Shown here one piece after another: positions 13,701-25,000 of a stretch of 64,000 bases of DNA. This stretch comes from Enchytraeus crypticus (lineage: Eukaryota; Annelida; Clitellata; Enchytraeida; Enchytraeidae). The position numbers were made by a program, and so were the translations under genes. Position 1 is the stretch's first letter, and every line of letters begins with the position of its first letter. The stretch spans positions 1-64,000 of the forward strand of contig CAJHZI010000778.1 of assembly GCA_905160935.1 (NCBI GenBank), read 5' to 3'. The notes beneath the pieces were generated by a model. It did no database searches and was not told where the DNA came from. It saw only the letters and a list, made by a program, of their open reading frames with translations.

Positions 13701-13886
13701 GAATTTAAACTGCCTCTATCAGTCACTAGGACATCCCATTTATAATAGCAATCCATGAATATATAATATAAACAGTACATTAAAAGTCATTACTTACGAT
13801 CCATTTAAAAAATCGTGAAACTTGATGCGCCCAATTGTAGTATCAGCTTCAAAATTAGGAAAAACGTCTCCAAGATTAATTCCCAT
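4723..13886 (-). CDS. PRDX6: Peroxiredoxin 6 (1-Cys peroxiredoxin), six exons, complete
   Basis: Cytosolic thiol peroxidase that reduces H2O2 and phospholipid hydroperoxides. Exons on the minus strand: 13798-13886, 12674-12830, 8786-8929, 6970-7043, 6296-6368, 4723-4848. The phases join without error to give 663 nt, 220 residues (human PRDX6 is 224). The thioredoxin-fold AhpC/TSA domain opens with [15 protein letters not shown]; the peroxidatic cysteine is Cys45 in PVCTTELGR, preceded by SHPRDYTP. Exon 4 encodes the family signature [20 protein letters not shown], followed by TPVDW and the C-terminal LRLTPDY. The start is the only ATG that gives the conserved N-terminus. Odd points: the lipase motif GDSWG of vertebrate PRDX6 reads NGSWA, and the acceptor of exon 4 is repeated in tandem inside intron 3. 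All splice sites are GT-AG. Identity is certain by family motifs; exon ends are inferred from frame. Confidence 0.96.
4931..5132 (+). mobile_element. LINE 3' end, PxGSAL-type family
   Basis: Conserved 3' segment found seven or more times in the window, from AAGGCAACGGGAAACCACCT to CTTGGCAGTGCACTGAAGAA. The end translates as a LINE-like C-terminus LGSALKK. It lies in the PRDX6 terminal region, just outside exon 6. Confidence 0.65.
5134..5375 (+). repeat. SINE-2 copy (tRNA-derived)
   Basis: Begins AATGTCTTAATGGCGTAGGG (A box), carries GTGTTCGAATCCCAGCCGCG (B box), then CTGAGAGTAAAATCT and a body ending near TTCACTGAAATG..TTTACTTTTTT. It is the best full-length reference for the family and lies between PRDX6 exons 6 and 5. 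Confidence 0.85.
5865..6085 (+). repeat. 18-bp minisatellite
   Basis: About twelve imperfect copies of a unit like TTGAATCATGGAAATACG in PRDX6 intron 5. Its open frame is a by-product of the period being a multiple of three. Confidence 0.85.
6186..6250 (-). repeat. (TTGA)n-tailed retroelement 3' end
   Basis: Reads on the minus strand as GACGTCCCTGACATTGCCTT..GGAACCGGACGATAAATT and then TTGATTGATG. Other copies are at 23170-23236, 43194-43350, 45917-45985 and 53283-53445. Confidence 0.75.
7039..7400 (-). repeat. 42-bp array built from the exon-4 acceptor of PRDX6
   Basis: The true acceptor reads on the minus strand GATTTAATCTCTTGCAG|GTGTT with exon 4 starting at 7043. The same block recurs at 7111, 7153, 7195, 7237 and 7279, exactly 42 bases apart, then decays towards 7400. 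Three copies keep CTTGCAG|GTGTT, or a one-base variant of its flank, intact; one has CTGGCAG and one CTTGAAG. Confidence 0.9.
8222..8470. repeat. Purine-rich (GA)n tract
   Basis: Around 250 bases of almost pure GAGA/GGGA on the plus strand in PRDX6 intron 3. Its long polyserine/leucine open frames are artefacts. Confidence 0.95.
8575..8762 (-). repeat. 34-bp array of acceptor-like units
   Basis: Five copies spaced 34 bases apart (8621, 8655, 8689, 8723 for the repeated TGGCCT). On the gene strand each reads a pyrimidine tract, TTATTATCTTGTGTCTCTCAG|GCC in part, that looks like a 3' splice site. The array starts about 25 bases after the exon-3 donor of PRDX6. Confidence 0.8.
8975..9415 (-). 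mobile_element. CR1/L2-like LINE, 3' terminal fragment
   Basis: Translation on the minus strand gives [17 protein letters not shown], then [12 protein letters not shown], a stop where Trp is expected, NSLPANL and [10 protein letters not shown]. This is the typical C-terminus of a CR1/L2-type reverse transcriptase ORF. It is followed by the 3' UTR with CGTCCCTGACATC, GAGGAAATGGACGTTAAACC and a (TTA)n tail at 8975-8995. Lies antisense-neutral inside PRDX6 intron 2, in the gene's own orientation. Confidence 0.8.
10243..10662 (+). repeat. 27-bp minisatellite, about 15.5 copies
   Basis: Near-perfect tandem of a 27-base unit containing CAATGTCCATCATTACTTAT. Being a multiple of three, it is open in two plus-strand frames (repeating SIITYDCTM and PSLLMIVQC). 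It lies in PRDX6 intron 2 and has no sign of being coding. Confidence 0.95.
11605..11805 (-). mobile_element. LINE 3' end, PxGSAL-type family
   Basis: Inverted copy of the element at 4931-5132: CCAAGTGGCAGGTCCAACGT at one end and GGCTTCCCGCTGCCTTCCTC at the other. It is old and diverged. Confidence 0.6.
12252..12386 (+). repeat. SINE-1 copy
   Basis: GGAGCCATTGGCAATGTTGG head, degraded B box (GTTAAAATCCTGG), CGTCACAGACATCG and the tail GTAAGGAAACTGACGTTAAC..TTCACCAG. A shorter piece of the same family lies at 12078-12140. Confidence 0.8.
12376..12648 (+). repeat. 70-bp tandem repeat, four copies
   Basis: Units begin CCAGATTTTAGTAGACAGCA at 12376, 12446, 12516 and 12586 (the last diverged), exactly 70 bases apart. 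The first unit begins inside the 3' tail of the preceding SINE-1, so the array seems to have grown from the insertion junction. It ends only 26 bases before PRDX6 exon 2 (12674). Confidence 0.9.
12848..12995 (-). mobile_element. LINE 3' end, (GAT)n-tailed family
   Basis: Minus-strand copy: ATCATCATCATCTTCCCTTA, GTTTAACTAGAGTCGGGATA, and GCAATTTCTGAAGCCTAGGC at the far end. It starts about 18 bases beyond the exon-2 acceptor of PRDX6. Confidence 0.7.
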
Positions 13887-14940
13887 TTTATCCAAACAAC
13901 ACTATTTCTTCCGTCTGCAAGACACTGTACGAACAGTTTTGTTTCCTGCAACAAACACCGGTGCAAATAACATGAACCCTTTAGTTTAATGTATTGCCAG
14001 TATAGCCTAGCTGGAATTTGTTAGCATTAAATGTCTGGACTTTAAACAGTCAGCAGAGCAAGAGGAACTTAGTACCCGGGGCAGTATGACTGAGGATAAA
14101 TCCCCAAATAAACCCCGTTTAGGCGAAAAGTTTGACAAAAATTATGAACAGGGTCAAAGCAAGTATTTAAATCAGATGAAATGGAATCAATGTACTAATT
14201 CCTATACCTTAGTAACTTATACAAGAGATTTATTAACGATGACAAGCGAATCTCTTATCTTGTTTAATTATAACTTAAAAGTCTATATTTAGATAAATTT
14301 TCTTGTGGGTAATTTTTGAACGCAAGGAAACCTGATCAGGTGATTGCGTAGAAGGCGTGGCGTAGGCCTTTTCAAGTTCTACCCTGTTAAATGTCAGCAC
14401 TTATTCAAATCTAATCTAAGATATCTAACCTACTATCTGATGCAATAATTCTCCTTATCTGTAAATCTATCTGAAACATTGAGCAGATCGAAAGAAGATA
14501 TTCCTATATTAAAGGAGGATGGATACAAATTGTAATTGTTGCATCTGAAAGTTTAGAAATATTGAGATTTAATTTCTACAATTGGAACAGAATTCCTCTC
14601 AGACGTATACCATATCATCAGTTGGCCTATGGTATAGTTCAGATCGAGGTTTATGGTTTTCCATTGCCTTCCTTAGTTTAGGAGTTGTATAGCTCCGCAT
14701 ATTCCCTTCGAGCTTGATCTTTAATATAGGCCTAATATATAATATAGTATAATAGTATACTATAATATATATAATAATAATATATATATAATAATATAAT
14801 ATATAATAAGTATAATATAATATATAATATAGGCCTAATAATATTAATTGGGCTTTTCAAGTGTACAACACGTACGTAAACACTACACGTAGGGACTACA
14901 TGTAAATATAATGAACAGCAGTTAGAAGCTAGCCTAAAAA

Positions 14941-15118
14941 GTAAACACGCATTATAATGAAATGATCAACTGTGTTGATAGCTATCGCCAGTTCAGTGAA
15001 TGTCCGAGATTTTACTCTCAGATCAGCGCTGCTGGGATTCGAACCCACTAGGGTTCAATTCACCTTAGGATCTGTCATTTAAAACTTCATGACGTTACCC
15101 CTACGCTATTAAGACAGA
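14941..15118 (-). repeat. SINE-2 copy
   Basis: Minus-strand copy with GCTGGGATTCGAACCCACTA (B box complement) and GTTACCCCTACGCTATTAAG (A box complement), truncated at its 3' half. Confidence 0.8.
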
Positions 15119-15594
15119 TCTAGCCAAGCACATATATCGAACATTACAGTTACTTAACTTGATTAGCATAAAACTAATGTTCATAGAATCAATTAAGCGA
15201 TTGCTCAAGTATGCTATCACCATAGAATAAAGAAGAACCTTATTTTAAAGATCTTTGGCTATCACACGTAATAGTGTCGCTAAGAGTTTTCTTGAACACC
15301 TCTGACCACGCATAGACACGTATAAACGCTAGCATAAATGTGTTTAACATAGTATCATCTGTAAATATTCAGGTGTCTTCGAGTATCCATGTAGATCTAA
15401 TAATAATTAATAATAATAATTAGTAATAATTCTAATAATAAATAAAAATAGTAGTACATAAATAAATAAATAATAAATAAATAGTAAATAAATAATAATA
15501 AATAACTAAATAAATAGATAGTAGTAAATAATAGTAGTAAAAATAGTAGTAATAGGCCTAATTCTAGTAATAATTAATAATAAATAAATAAGTA

Positions 15595-15772
15595 GCATGC
15601 ATTATAGTGAAATGAACAATGTTGATATCTAACACTTTTAATATCACGTGGTAAACCGTTAGGCAATTTAGTCCATTCTCTGAACAACCAGTTCTTGTGA
15701 TTGTCCAATATTTCATTCTCAGATCAGCGCGGCCGAGAATCGAACCACCGAAGTTCAATTCATCTCAGGATC
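15595..15772 (-). repeat. SINE-2 copy
   Basis: Minus-strand copy, from the body GCATTATAGTGAAATGAAC to the B box region CGAGAATCGAACCACC, ending before the A box. Confidence 0.8.
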
Positions 15773-15785
15773 GCTACTACTTATA

Positions 15786-16030
15786 ATATCTTAATTGCGT
15801 AGGGGTAACGTCATGAAGTTTTAAATGATAGATACTGAGGTAAATTGAACACTCTTGGGTTCGAATCCCGCCCGCGCTGATCTGAGAGTAAAATCTCGGA
15901 CATTCACTGGACTGGTTATACTGAAAATGGTCTAATTTGCCTAACGATCTTAACACGTGGTATTACAAAGTGATAGATATCGACATAATTGATCATTTCA
16001 CTATAAAGCATGTTTACTTTTTACTTTTTT
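15786..16030 (+). repeat. SINE-2 copy
   Basis: Full-length plus-strand copy starting at TATCTTAATTGCGTAGGGGT with the B box GGGTTCGAATCCC. It faces the copies on both sides, so the three form two inverted pairs. Confidence 0.85.
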
Positions 16031-16049
16031 ACCTTGTTAATTAATAATA

Positions 16050-16245
16050 AATAACGTGCATTATAGTGAAATGATGAACCTTTTTATATCTATCTCATTT
16101 AATAATACCACGTGGTAAGCCATTAGGCAATTTAGTCCATTGTCTGAATAACTATGGTCCTGTGATTGTCTATTAGTTCACTCTCAGATCAGCGCGGCCG
16201 AGAATCGAACCATCGAGAGTTCAATTCATCTCAGGATCTACTACT
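16050..16245 (-). repeat. SINE-2 copy
   Basis: Minus-strand copy adjoining the previous one tail to tail: GCATTATAGTGAAATGATGA through GAGAATCGAACCATCGAGAG. Confidence 0.8.
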
Positions 16246-18537
16246 CTATATACTAATCTACTTCGTCTCCATTGGTGTTCAAATAATACATGTATAAATC
16301 TCGCAATCATATTTAGACTTGGTCTACAGTTTTATAGGTGTACCTGAGCGAGTCTGCTTCAACTAAGCAATTTATTTAATTGCAAATCCTCACCAGACAT
16401 GTCTGCTAACTAATTGAGAGTAATGATGAATAATTGCCTTCGTGGAATCTTCTTTGTGGAATGTTCAAGATCAAACGTCACAAAATACCAACAACATAAT
16501 ATTTACGAAAACATCAGTAAGATACTGATAAAAACCATTCCATAGTTTAGGCTAAACACATAGTTATTAATGTATTAATGATATAATCGTCCAAAATCAT
16601 ATTTATCACTCTTAATATCACTTATTTAAACCATCAGACAGTTTAGTTCATTATCCATTTATGATCAGGTGTTGTCTTTACCTAGTGACTTTTCTCTCAA
16701 AGCTGATTCAGATCATCAGATAAATTTCCTATTTCCTATTTCCTGTTGACTGTGTTACAAGAACGAGTATGGTCGAGATTCTTTAAATTGCTTATGAAAT
16801 TCGGCCGAATAGATTCATTTCTTCCGACAACATTCATGTTTTTGTAGTGAAATACTTCGGCTTAGCACGTCTTGAATTATGTAGGCTGAACTTGTGTTCA
16901 AAAGTGGGTTGAGCTTTGACTGACCTGGGCTTTGAACCTAGGCCACTTGCAAACGAGGCGAACACTAACAGACAAGCCATGAATATTCCCTCTCTACCAT
17001 TGTAAACAACCAGAGATGGTATAAAAATGGATTTATACTTCTAATAACATTATAACATAATAACAGCATCGAAGGGAGTCAGTTATCTTAGTGCATACCT
17101 AGTGATGTAAATTTACCGGTAAGAGTCTCAATAGGTAAAAATGGGATATTTTACCGGTAAAGCGGTCAAAATTGTAAAAACTGAAATGATGTAACACAAT
17201 TATAAGGTATGTCATTAGATATAATATAGGTGTGTATTGTTTTATCAATTGAGATTTACAATTAATATTAATGTAAAAGGAACTTTTCTATATTTAATTA
17301 AGTTATTCATTTGCATTTAAAAGCTTGATTGATTTAAAGAAATGAATGCCATAGGCCTTCTTTTGATAGATCGATCGATTGAATAGGTACACATAAATGT
17401 ACGATCGACTTGGTTCACTACAAGGCCTATCAATTCCACTTCACTATTCGCATTATTTCGTAATTCATTCTATCGGTAGGTGTAATTAAACAAGTGTAAT
17501 TACAGGACGCACGTACGTGTACGGGTAATTCTATTGTAAATCATGCACTGCTTTAAGAGCCTCAGGCTTTGGCAGCTTCGCTCTATAGCTAGGTTATGAT
17601 CTGCTCACTTGTTTGAGAATTAATTTTACGTTTAGCGCTCGTATGATAACAGTTTAACGGCAGGACCTAACCTGATTTTAATTTAGTAATGAATGGGCAA
17701 GCAAAGGCCAATATAGGCCTACAGCTGATGAGCCTATCTCAAGTGAGGTTGTAAGCCTAAAGCAAAACTTAGGAGCTACAGTTATGTGACCTGAATATGC
17801 GAATATAGTTCAGGCTTAGAACATATCACTTAGCCTATTACATTGTAAGAGTTTATTCATATTTTATCTATGATTGGATGGTGTAGTTGGTACCAAGGTT
17901 GCCTAAAAGCAAGAGGTTAGCTTCTCAAATTCTGTAACGGGGCGTCTCTAAAAATACCCCGTGTGATACGGAAACGGACGCTAAACGAAGACTTTTACAT
18001 GCTACTGAGGTCTCTGACATGCCTTCACATGAGCAACCGCATGCTTTCAGCTAGATACTATATGTGGTGTATTAGTAAAGCTCACCAGGAAAGCAACGAA
18101 ATCCACCACAGCCAGGGCTTAATTTGTAATCTCGCACATAATAATTTTTATGATAAAAGCATTCTATGGATTATTTTCTGTTGGCGTAATAATGAAAATG
18201 TTCAATCATTGCGAGTGGTGATTAATATTTAAGCATTTCTGAAGCGGATCTATCATTTTTTCGAGCATTAGCTAAGAAGGCTCTGCTGAGCGTTTGAAAT
18301 GGACGCATACGGCAATATTGTCAATATGAAGCTCATCCTTGAAAAACAGCTATCATCCTACGCATGGATATCAACGCTTATTTTCAAATGGACACCTTAT
18401 GAATATAAAATCCTACAGTGGTGTATGGGAACTGGTTTTAAATATGACGTTCTTTCATCTACTGCCATTGAATGTTTTAAAAGCTCAGTGTAAAAGCATT
18501 AGGTAGAGTAATAAAGCTTTAAGTGGTTGTTCAAGAG

Positions 18538-18675
18538 GTTCTGAGATCAATTCCCGGCAGAGCTGGTCTGAGGGTAAAATATCGGATATTAACTGGACTG
18601 GTCTTAGGCCTATGGATAATTCACTAAGCTGTCAAACGTTTAAATAAGTTGTGTTAAAATTGAAAAGTATCGTAA
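18538..18675 (+). repeat. SINE-2 copy, diverged
   Basis: TTCTGAGATCAATTCCCGGC and GGTCTGAGGGTAAAATATCG match the B-box-to-body segment of the family with many substitutions. Confidence 0.55.
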
Positions 18676-19097
18676 CAGATCATTATTTCAAATAATGTGC
18701 TATAGATTAATTAAAAATCATTTAAGTTATAGGCCTAATATTTTTGAATATATCTACAGAGTTCTTGCAGGATTAAAGCTATCGATAAGGCAACAGTTTA
18801 GAATATAATAACAAGTTAACAACGATGTGCGTCTAAAATTGATTCAGCAGTAACGATACATGGATTTAGTGCCACGCAACGAATGACATTAAATATGATA
18901 TCGATCTTTATGTCCATAATAAATCGTTCTCGAATAGCATTAGCAGAATTGTACTTACCCACATTGGATAACAATTAGCTCACACGACGTCGATAGCGCC
19001 TTCAGGCTGTTGAAAGTGATCCAGGCACGACGGCTCTGCCATTGGCCAAAACAACAAAGTGGAATGTCGAATTCGTTGTGCTCAGTTCGTTGCGATC

Positions 19098-22000
19098 ATG
19101 AACTCTGAGAGGCAGTCCAATCCAGAAGTTAGGTCTTCTGCCGATGAGTCCCAGGGCCAACAGCGGATCAACAGAGAGGATTCCAATGCTGCAGAAGATT
19201 CAGGGACTAAGCAGCGGTCCTCTCATGGCACTGGTACTCTGGGTTTGGAGACTGAAGGGTCAGAGGTTAAAGACTCTTCGAATAGAGTAACACAAGATTC
19301 TAAATCATCAGGAACCCAGAGATCTCTCAACGCAGGATCAACGACTTCGAGAGACTCTGATCCTCTCAGAGTGTCGTACTGCCATAAAGACTCTCGACCA
19401 ATCCTTGGATTTAGTTCATCTTCTGTAGAAGCTGAGAGTGGTGTGGAAAGATCAAGGACAGATCCTCGCGGAATCAGACCTGGAATAGAAGTGGAAAAAG
19501 GCGTGAGGAGGTCCGCATTGAGAGTGACTGAGGGGAATTTCTCAGAGACTGGAAACAAAATGAACGATTTTGGGAGTCTCGTAAAAGGGCGCAAGGAGAG
19601 CGTTGAAGAAAGTAAATCAAACTTTTCGCAAGGTGAAGTCGATGAAATTGGCAGAAGGTACATCAAAACTGCGCCAGTTTTCAATGGAAGCCGCGATAGT
19701 GAGACAAAGAAAGAAAATGTACCAGGGAGTCAATCAAGTACCTGTCAAGCTAAGTCAGTTCTTTTAGGGGGCAAATCAAACGTTAGGGGCGCAAACCCCA
19801 TTTCTGAAGATAGGATTGAAGCTGGAACTTCTGTGTTATTAGCACAAAGATCAACAAGGGAGGACAGACTTGTTTCTAGATCTGATAGGAATGAAGTTCG
19901 ATTGGGTTCAAAAACTTCAGCAAAAGTTCGGCTTGACGGTAGAGAGACTGAAACTGAATCAGGTGTCTCGAATTCAAATTTTGAGAAATCTTTATTATTT
20001 GGAACTAAAGCAGATGAAGATAGATTCAGTTTCTATACGAATGAAGGTAGACCAGTTGATAGGAAGTCACCGAGAAGTAGGCATGAGGTTAGAGAGCACG
20101 AAACTGATGCAAGAGTCCTGAGATCAAATCCAGACGGAGCCGCAACTTCAGCGCAAACTTTACAAAATTTCGAGAGATCCATTGGCTACAAAGTGGCGGC
20201 CAAATCTATGATAAAAATTGATGGAGGAGTTAGACAAGACGGTAGAGAGTCAGCTGATACTGCAGGAGGTATAAGGTCGAATTCAGGAGGGGCCAGAGCT
20301 TCGGTAGCTCGACCAATCACGGGTGGAGCACGACCACGTACGTCCGGGGCTAGGCCTCCAATGGGTGGAGCAATGGGCGGAGACAGGGCCGGTGTGGGAG
20401 GAGCTAGAGCTACGAGTGACAGGATCAGCACGCTGTTGAAAGAAGCAAACGACATCAGCGAATATCTCAACAAACCATTTGTAATACTTTGCTTTTACGC
20501 CATGACACCAAACTGTTTTAACGTTTCCTTTAACGATACTTGTATTACAGCCTTTGGCAAGCTGCACTACTTATGTTTTCATTATAATTGCAATCGGTAT
20601 GTATAGGCCCATATCTAACAATCGCTGTCGTTTGAAATAGCAGACTGAAATATCTTGATATATTCAGAGCATTTGCCATATTTCTGTATCCCGTTTAGTC
20701 TTTGTTGATTGATTAATAGGATAAATCCTTAACTTCTCAGTTATTACATTTGCTAAATCGAGTTAGTTACAATAAATGAATGAGATAATGTTTAAACATC
20801 TGTGTCAGAATACAGTTGCTACGTTTTCACTTGGATTTGAACCAATACTAAGTTTTAGCTCATGGATTGAAACTGCTCACTTTATAATCTTGGCTATCAA
20901 ATCGGCCAACAAATGGGACTATCATCAGTTCACTGAGCGCACCATGGATTTATCATCATTTACATTATATTGTTTTATAACAAAACTAATTATTTCTATA
21001 TTGAAAGAGGCTGATCTCATTAAAATTACTTTTTGTGCCTCCGGCATACCAAGCTATAACGTATAATTATATATACATGTATATTGGACTTCGAAGAGCT
21101 CAATGTTATCACGGACAACTGTAGAACTCTAAATAGCTTGTTTTTTGATCCTGCAGGTATTCAGCCGGTACGAGCCCGGCGCTGATGGTGCTGAGGCGGG
21201 AGGGGCTCATGGGGGAGACGAGGAGGGACCGGGGGTGAGGGTCCAAGACACACGGCGACAGCTCTTCAGCGTCTGGTCGATACCCACTCTGAGACATCGC
21301 CTCGTCAGCCTCAGAAAACTCGTCTACTCTGTATGCAGGCGTTTAATTGTTTAATTTAATTTAATTTAGTTTAATTAAATTAAATTAAATTAAATTAAAT
21401 TTAGTTTAATTAAATTAAATTTAATTTAATTTAGGCGTCAAGTATTCTTTAAAACCCTTTCTTTACTGCTGGTACTCCTTAAGTCCTCTTCATATTATAA
21501 GTTATGTTGATGACTTTCAATAACAACCCCCTATTTTACCAGCGGTAATTGAAAGTCCATATACGAAACTAAGACGTCATCGTTTTATTCTTGTTTTAAA
21601 AGATAATCCTGGTAAAGAAAGGATTAAAAGCTGGTAAAGCTAATGTTAACGTCAGTTTCTCCACTTGAAAGCGATGTCAGTGACGGACGAGCCCAGGATT
21701 TGAACCACGCATTTACTGATCCGCAGTCTAATCTTTATGAATAATTCTCTTAAGTTATTATTCTTAAATTGTTATTATTATTAAATTTTCTTTTTCAAAT
21801 TTGTTTTGCCCAAAATGAGTAAGATTTTAATAACTGCATAGATTTACTAATGAAGTCTTAAGATGATGTTTGAATAAGACATTAGTCATATTTACATTAC
21901 ATTAATTTATGTTCTCTTAAATTAAAACCGCTTCGCTTTGCATGAACTCATTAGAAGTGTTTAAAGTTTTTGCCATTTCATTTAGGCATTCCTTTTAAAG

Positions 22001-25000
22001 ATCACTTCATCTACAAATGCTCCAGCAATTTAATCCAGTAATTAATTTGATTAAATTTAATTAATTTATTAATTTAATTGCCAGTGCTCTCACGCTACAG
22101 GTTACTACTGGCCTAAAGGCGAGCTGATGCTAATTTTCCAGTGCCTTCCTAAACTCTTGCTTTGACGGCACAAAACTGGCATATCGAACAATGGCATATC
22201 GAACACTGGCTTATCGATTGTATGATTTTTGCGCAGGAAGACTCAAAAGATCCTGCAAATAATCTTGATCTGCTATTTGGCATAAACGACGACTGGAAGA
22301 GCATATGTGACCAATCAGAAGCAACCTTAGAAACTACTGAAGATCTTAGTAGCCAATCTGATTTATTGTCTCAAGCCTCCTCTAATTATCAAATACAAAT
22401 TCATCAAGAAGAGGCGAGTCAACCGGGTCAAATTCACTGGTCCATTACTCTCAAAGAATCTCCTACTGTTGTACAGCAAGATACAACATCTAATGCAGTA
22501 CAACAACAACAACAACATCAGCATCCCAATCACACGCAACAAAGTCCAATTGTTCGTTCCCAACAACATCTTCAAATACAGCGGCTTAGGCAGGAGCATG
22601 AAACAAACGAGCAACTACTTCAGTCCCATCATAGTACCGAGAAGTCGGAAAAAGAAGAGAGTGATGCAACTGCAGCAACAGGCGGTTGTACAAACTATAG
22701 ATCTAACACAAACATAAGCAACTCTAGCTACACCACAAGTTGCGGCGCCATCAGTGACGGGTCGAATTCAAAGGCTAAAAATTGTGCCGACCAGAAGAAT
22801 AAAGATCATAATAAGGACGTGGAAGCGAAGGCTTTGCCTGGAAAGAATTGGAAGAGCGGAACGATCAGAGTGCGCACTGAGACAGCTGAAGGTCAGGTAG
22901 ACCCAGTTGTGACGTCACGTGATGACGTCATGATGACGTCACTCCCCCACCGGACTCCAGAAGGACTGGAGGAATTGAAGGTGATCGGGAGACGCAGCAG
23001 CTCAGCCACAGACAAACCAAGAAGTGGTTTGTATCTCGTTATTGATGCTCTCTTAAGAAATGAACAGTTTGTATTCGTCAGTTAGTCGACTTGAGTGAAG
23101 ATGCCCAAGCTTTTCCTGCGTCGTCGACGTCAATCTTGGATGAGGGCTGGAGACTTTATGTAATAATGATATATTCGACGTCCTTGACATTGCCTTTTAG
23201 CGAGGAACCGGACGTTAAATTTTAATTGATTGATTGATAATAATATAATCGTTTTTTTAAACTATTATCTGACAACTATAGGGGCGTCCATCCCCCTAAA
23301 GCAACGACGCATGCACTCATACCCCCCCCCCCTTCGCCTAACGCACGATGCTCAACTTTTTCATTTCCCTCCTTTTAATAAAAACTTCTTACCCTTTTCT
23401 ACTTTTCGCCTTATTTGTCAACAGCGCAGCTTGCGTCGTTGTTAACATTGTGTGGACCCCGTAACAACCACAGAAACTACACGACATATAAATATATCTT
23501 CTATTGCATTACACATAGGCTTGCATGTATACCATAACAGTCAATTAATAAACGCCAGGGTTAACTAAAGATTTAGATACCTCTACCTTTGCGGCCTAAT
23601 ATATTAGATGAGTATAATGGTGTTTTAAAAAGATAATCCGTTATTTATGTGCTACCAAAATAACCAACGTCAGAAAAGGAATTCGGCTGGTGAGCGCCTA
23701 GGCTCCAGAAATTGCTACATAGTCTTCTGAAACGAATGGAAGAGATTTTGATATGGCGTGGGACAGAGAAGAGTGGAAAAGGCCCATTTGTATCCCGACC
23801 CTAGTTAAACTGGGATTAAAGGGAAGATGATGATGATGATTATGTGGTACCAAAATGTAATTTTCATTGTGCCACACTGCAGTGCCGCGCACCGGAGTGG
23901 AGGAGCAGAGAAAGAAGATCCTCCTGAGTCAGAGTGACGGATTCATCACCCACACCCAGCGTGCTAATCCCAGCAATCCTCTCGACCTGCTGCGGAACTC
24001 TAAGAATCCGCTCAGTCCCGGACCTGACGACAGAGACACAACGCCTGGAATCGAACCCGTGGTCCTGAGATCTCCGAGAAAGGCGTCGACGGTGACTTTG
24101 TTTACCACTGCTTCTCTGGAGATGACGTCATCGGATGAGGCTCTCTCGCAAGATGGCGAGTCCGTCGTTTGTGTGGATCGAAGTGAAGCTGTGAACTCAC
24201 TGCCTGAGAATGGAGGTTCCTACTGTTTGCTGTAAAATTAAACTATATGTTAGCGAAATATTTGTAGTATAATAATAATAATAATAATAATAATAAGCGT
24301 AGAGGAATTATTATTATTCCAGAGCGTAGAGGAATTATTTTAAATATTTCTTTTTCATCTTTCTTTTAATTAAATAAAGTCTTTCTTTTATCTTATTTTT
24401 TAGCCTGGGCTAAGGGCATAAAAATAATAATAAAGGTTTAACGTCATTTTCCTCATCCAGGGATGATGTCAGGGACGTCCCCACAGCACACATCACTACA
24501 GATCAATTCATCCAGACCAATCTGCAAAAGAAATGTGCTGAGGAGAAGTAAGGTCCTAAACGAAAGCCAGTCCGGTGATCAAAAATGGTCAGGATAGATT
24601 GATTATGTCTACGTTGGGAAAAGGTAAGTTTTAAGCTTGCTAGAGAAATTTGAAAGAGAAAAACAAGAGCGAATTTTAGCAGGTAAAGAGTATGTGCAAA
24701 TATATGTAAGATCATCTAATTAGAAATGTGAGGGCGTTACTGCTACGTTTTTACTCTACCAAGCACTCCACGCCCCACGGGATTTGTGGAATTCCGGGTA
24801 ATATATCACTCAATTAGGCTAAGCCAGTGGTATAATCAGTAATTTTTCAACTGCAGAGAAACACTTACTACTAGGTTCATGCTCCGCGCTTCACCGATAT
24901 GCTTTCGCGAAAGAAAACTGAAACCTGAGAACAATTTTTACCTTTTAGATTTGTTAAATATTTGAGAGAGTTTTTAGCAAAGTATTTGTAGTTTGATATG

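Larger units (their letters stand above)
13887..19097. other. Intergenic region between divergent PRDX6 and the 1502-residue gene
   Basis: Should contain both promoters, but I see no clear core element. Contents: AT-rich microsatellite (14725-14840), SINE-2 copies at 14941, 15595, 15786 and 16050, a diverged one at 16600-16720 and another at 18538-18670, and AAT/AAAT microsatellites (15400-15590). Short open frames near 14086, 17963 and 18299 have no recognisable domain. Confidence 0.55.

Noticed and set aside
14086..14292. Small protein gene beginning MTEDKSPNKPRLG
   Set aside because: Plausible N-terminus, but no recognisable family, no partner exon found and the composition is like the surrounding intergenic DNA.
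17873..17945. tRNA-like segment GGATGGTGTAGTTGGTACCA
   Set aside because: The B box is degraded (AGCTTCTCAAATTCTG) and no cloverleaf closes.
17963..18493. Two consecutive open frames as a possible gene
   Set aside because: No domain, different frames, no convincing splice sites joining them; perhaps an old transposon.
19059..19097. Coding start at GTG 19059
   Set aside because: Animal genes rarely start at GTG; the first in-frame ATG is 19098 and the upstream residues look like 5' UTR.
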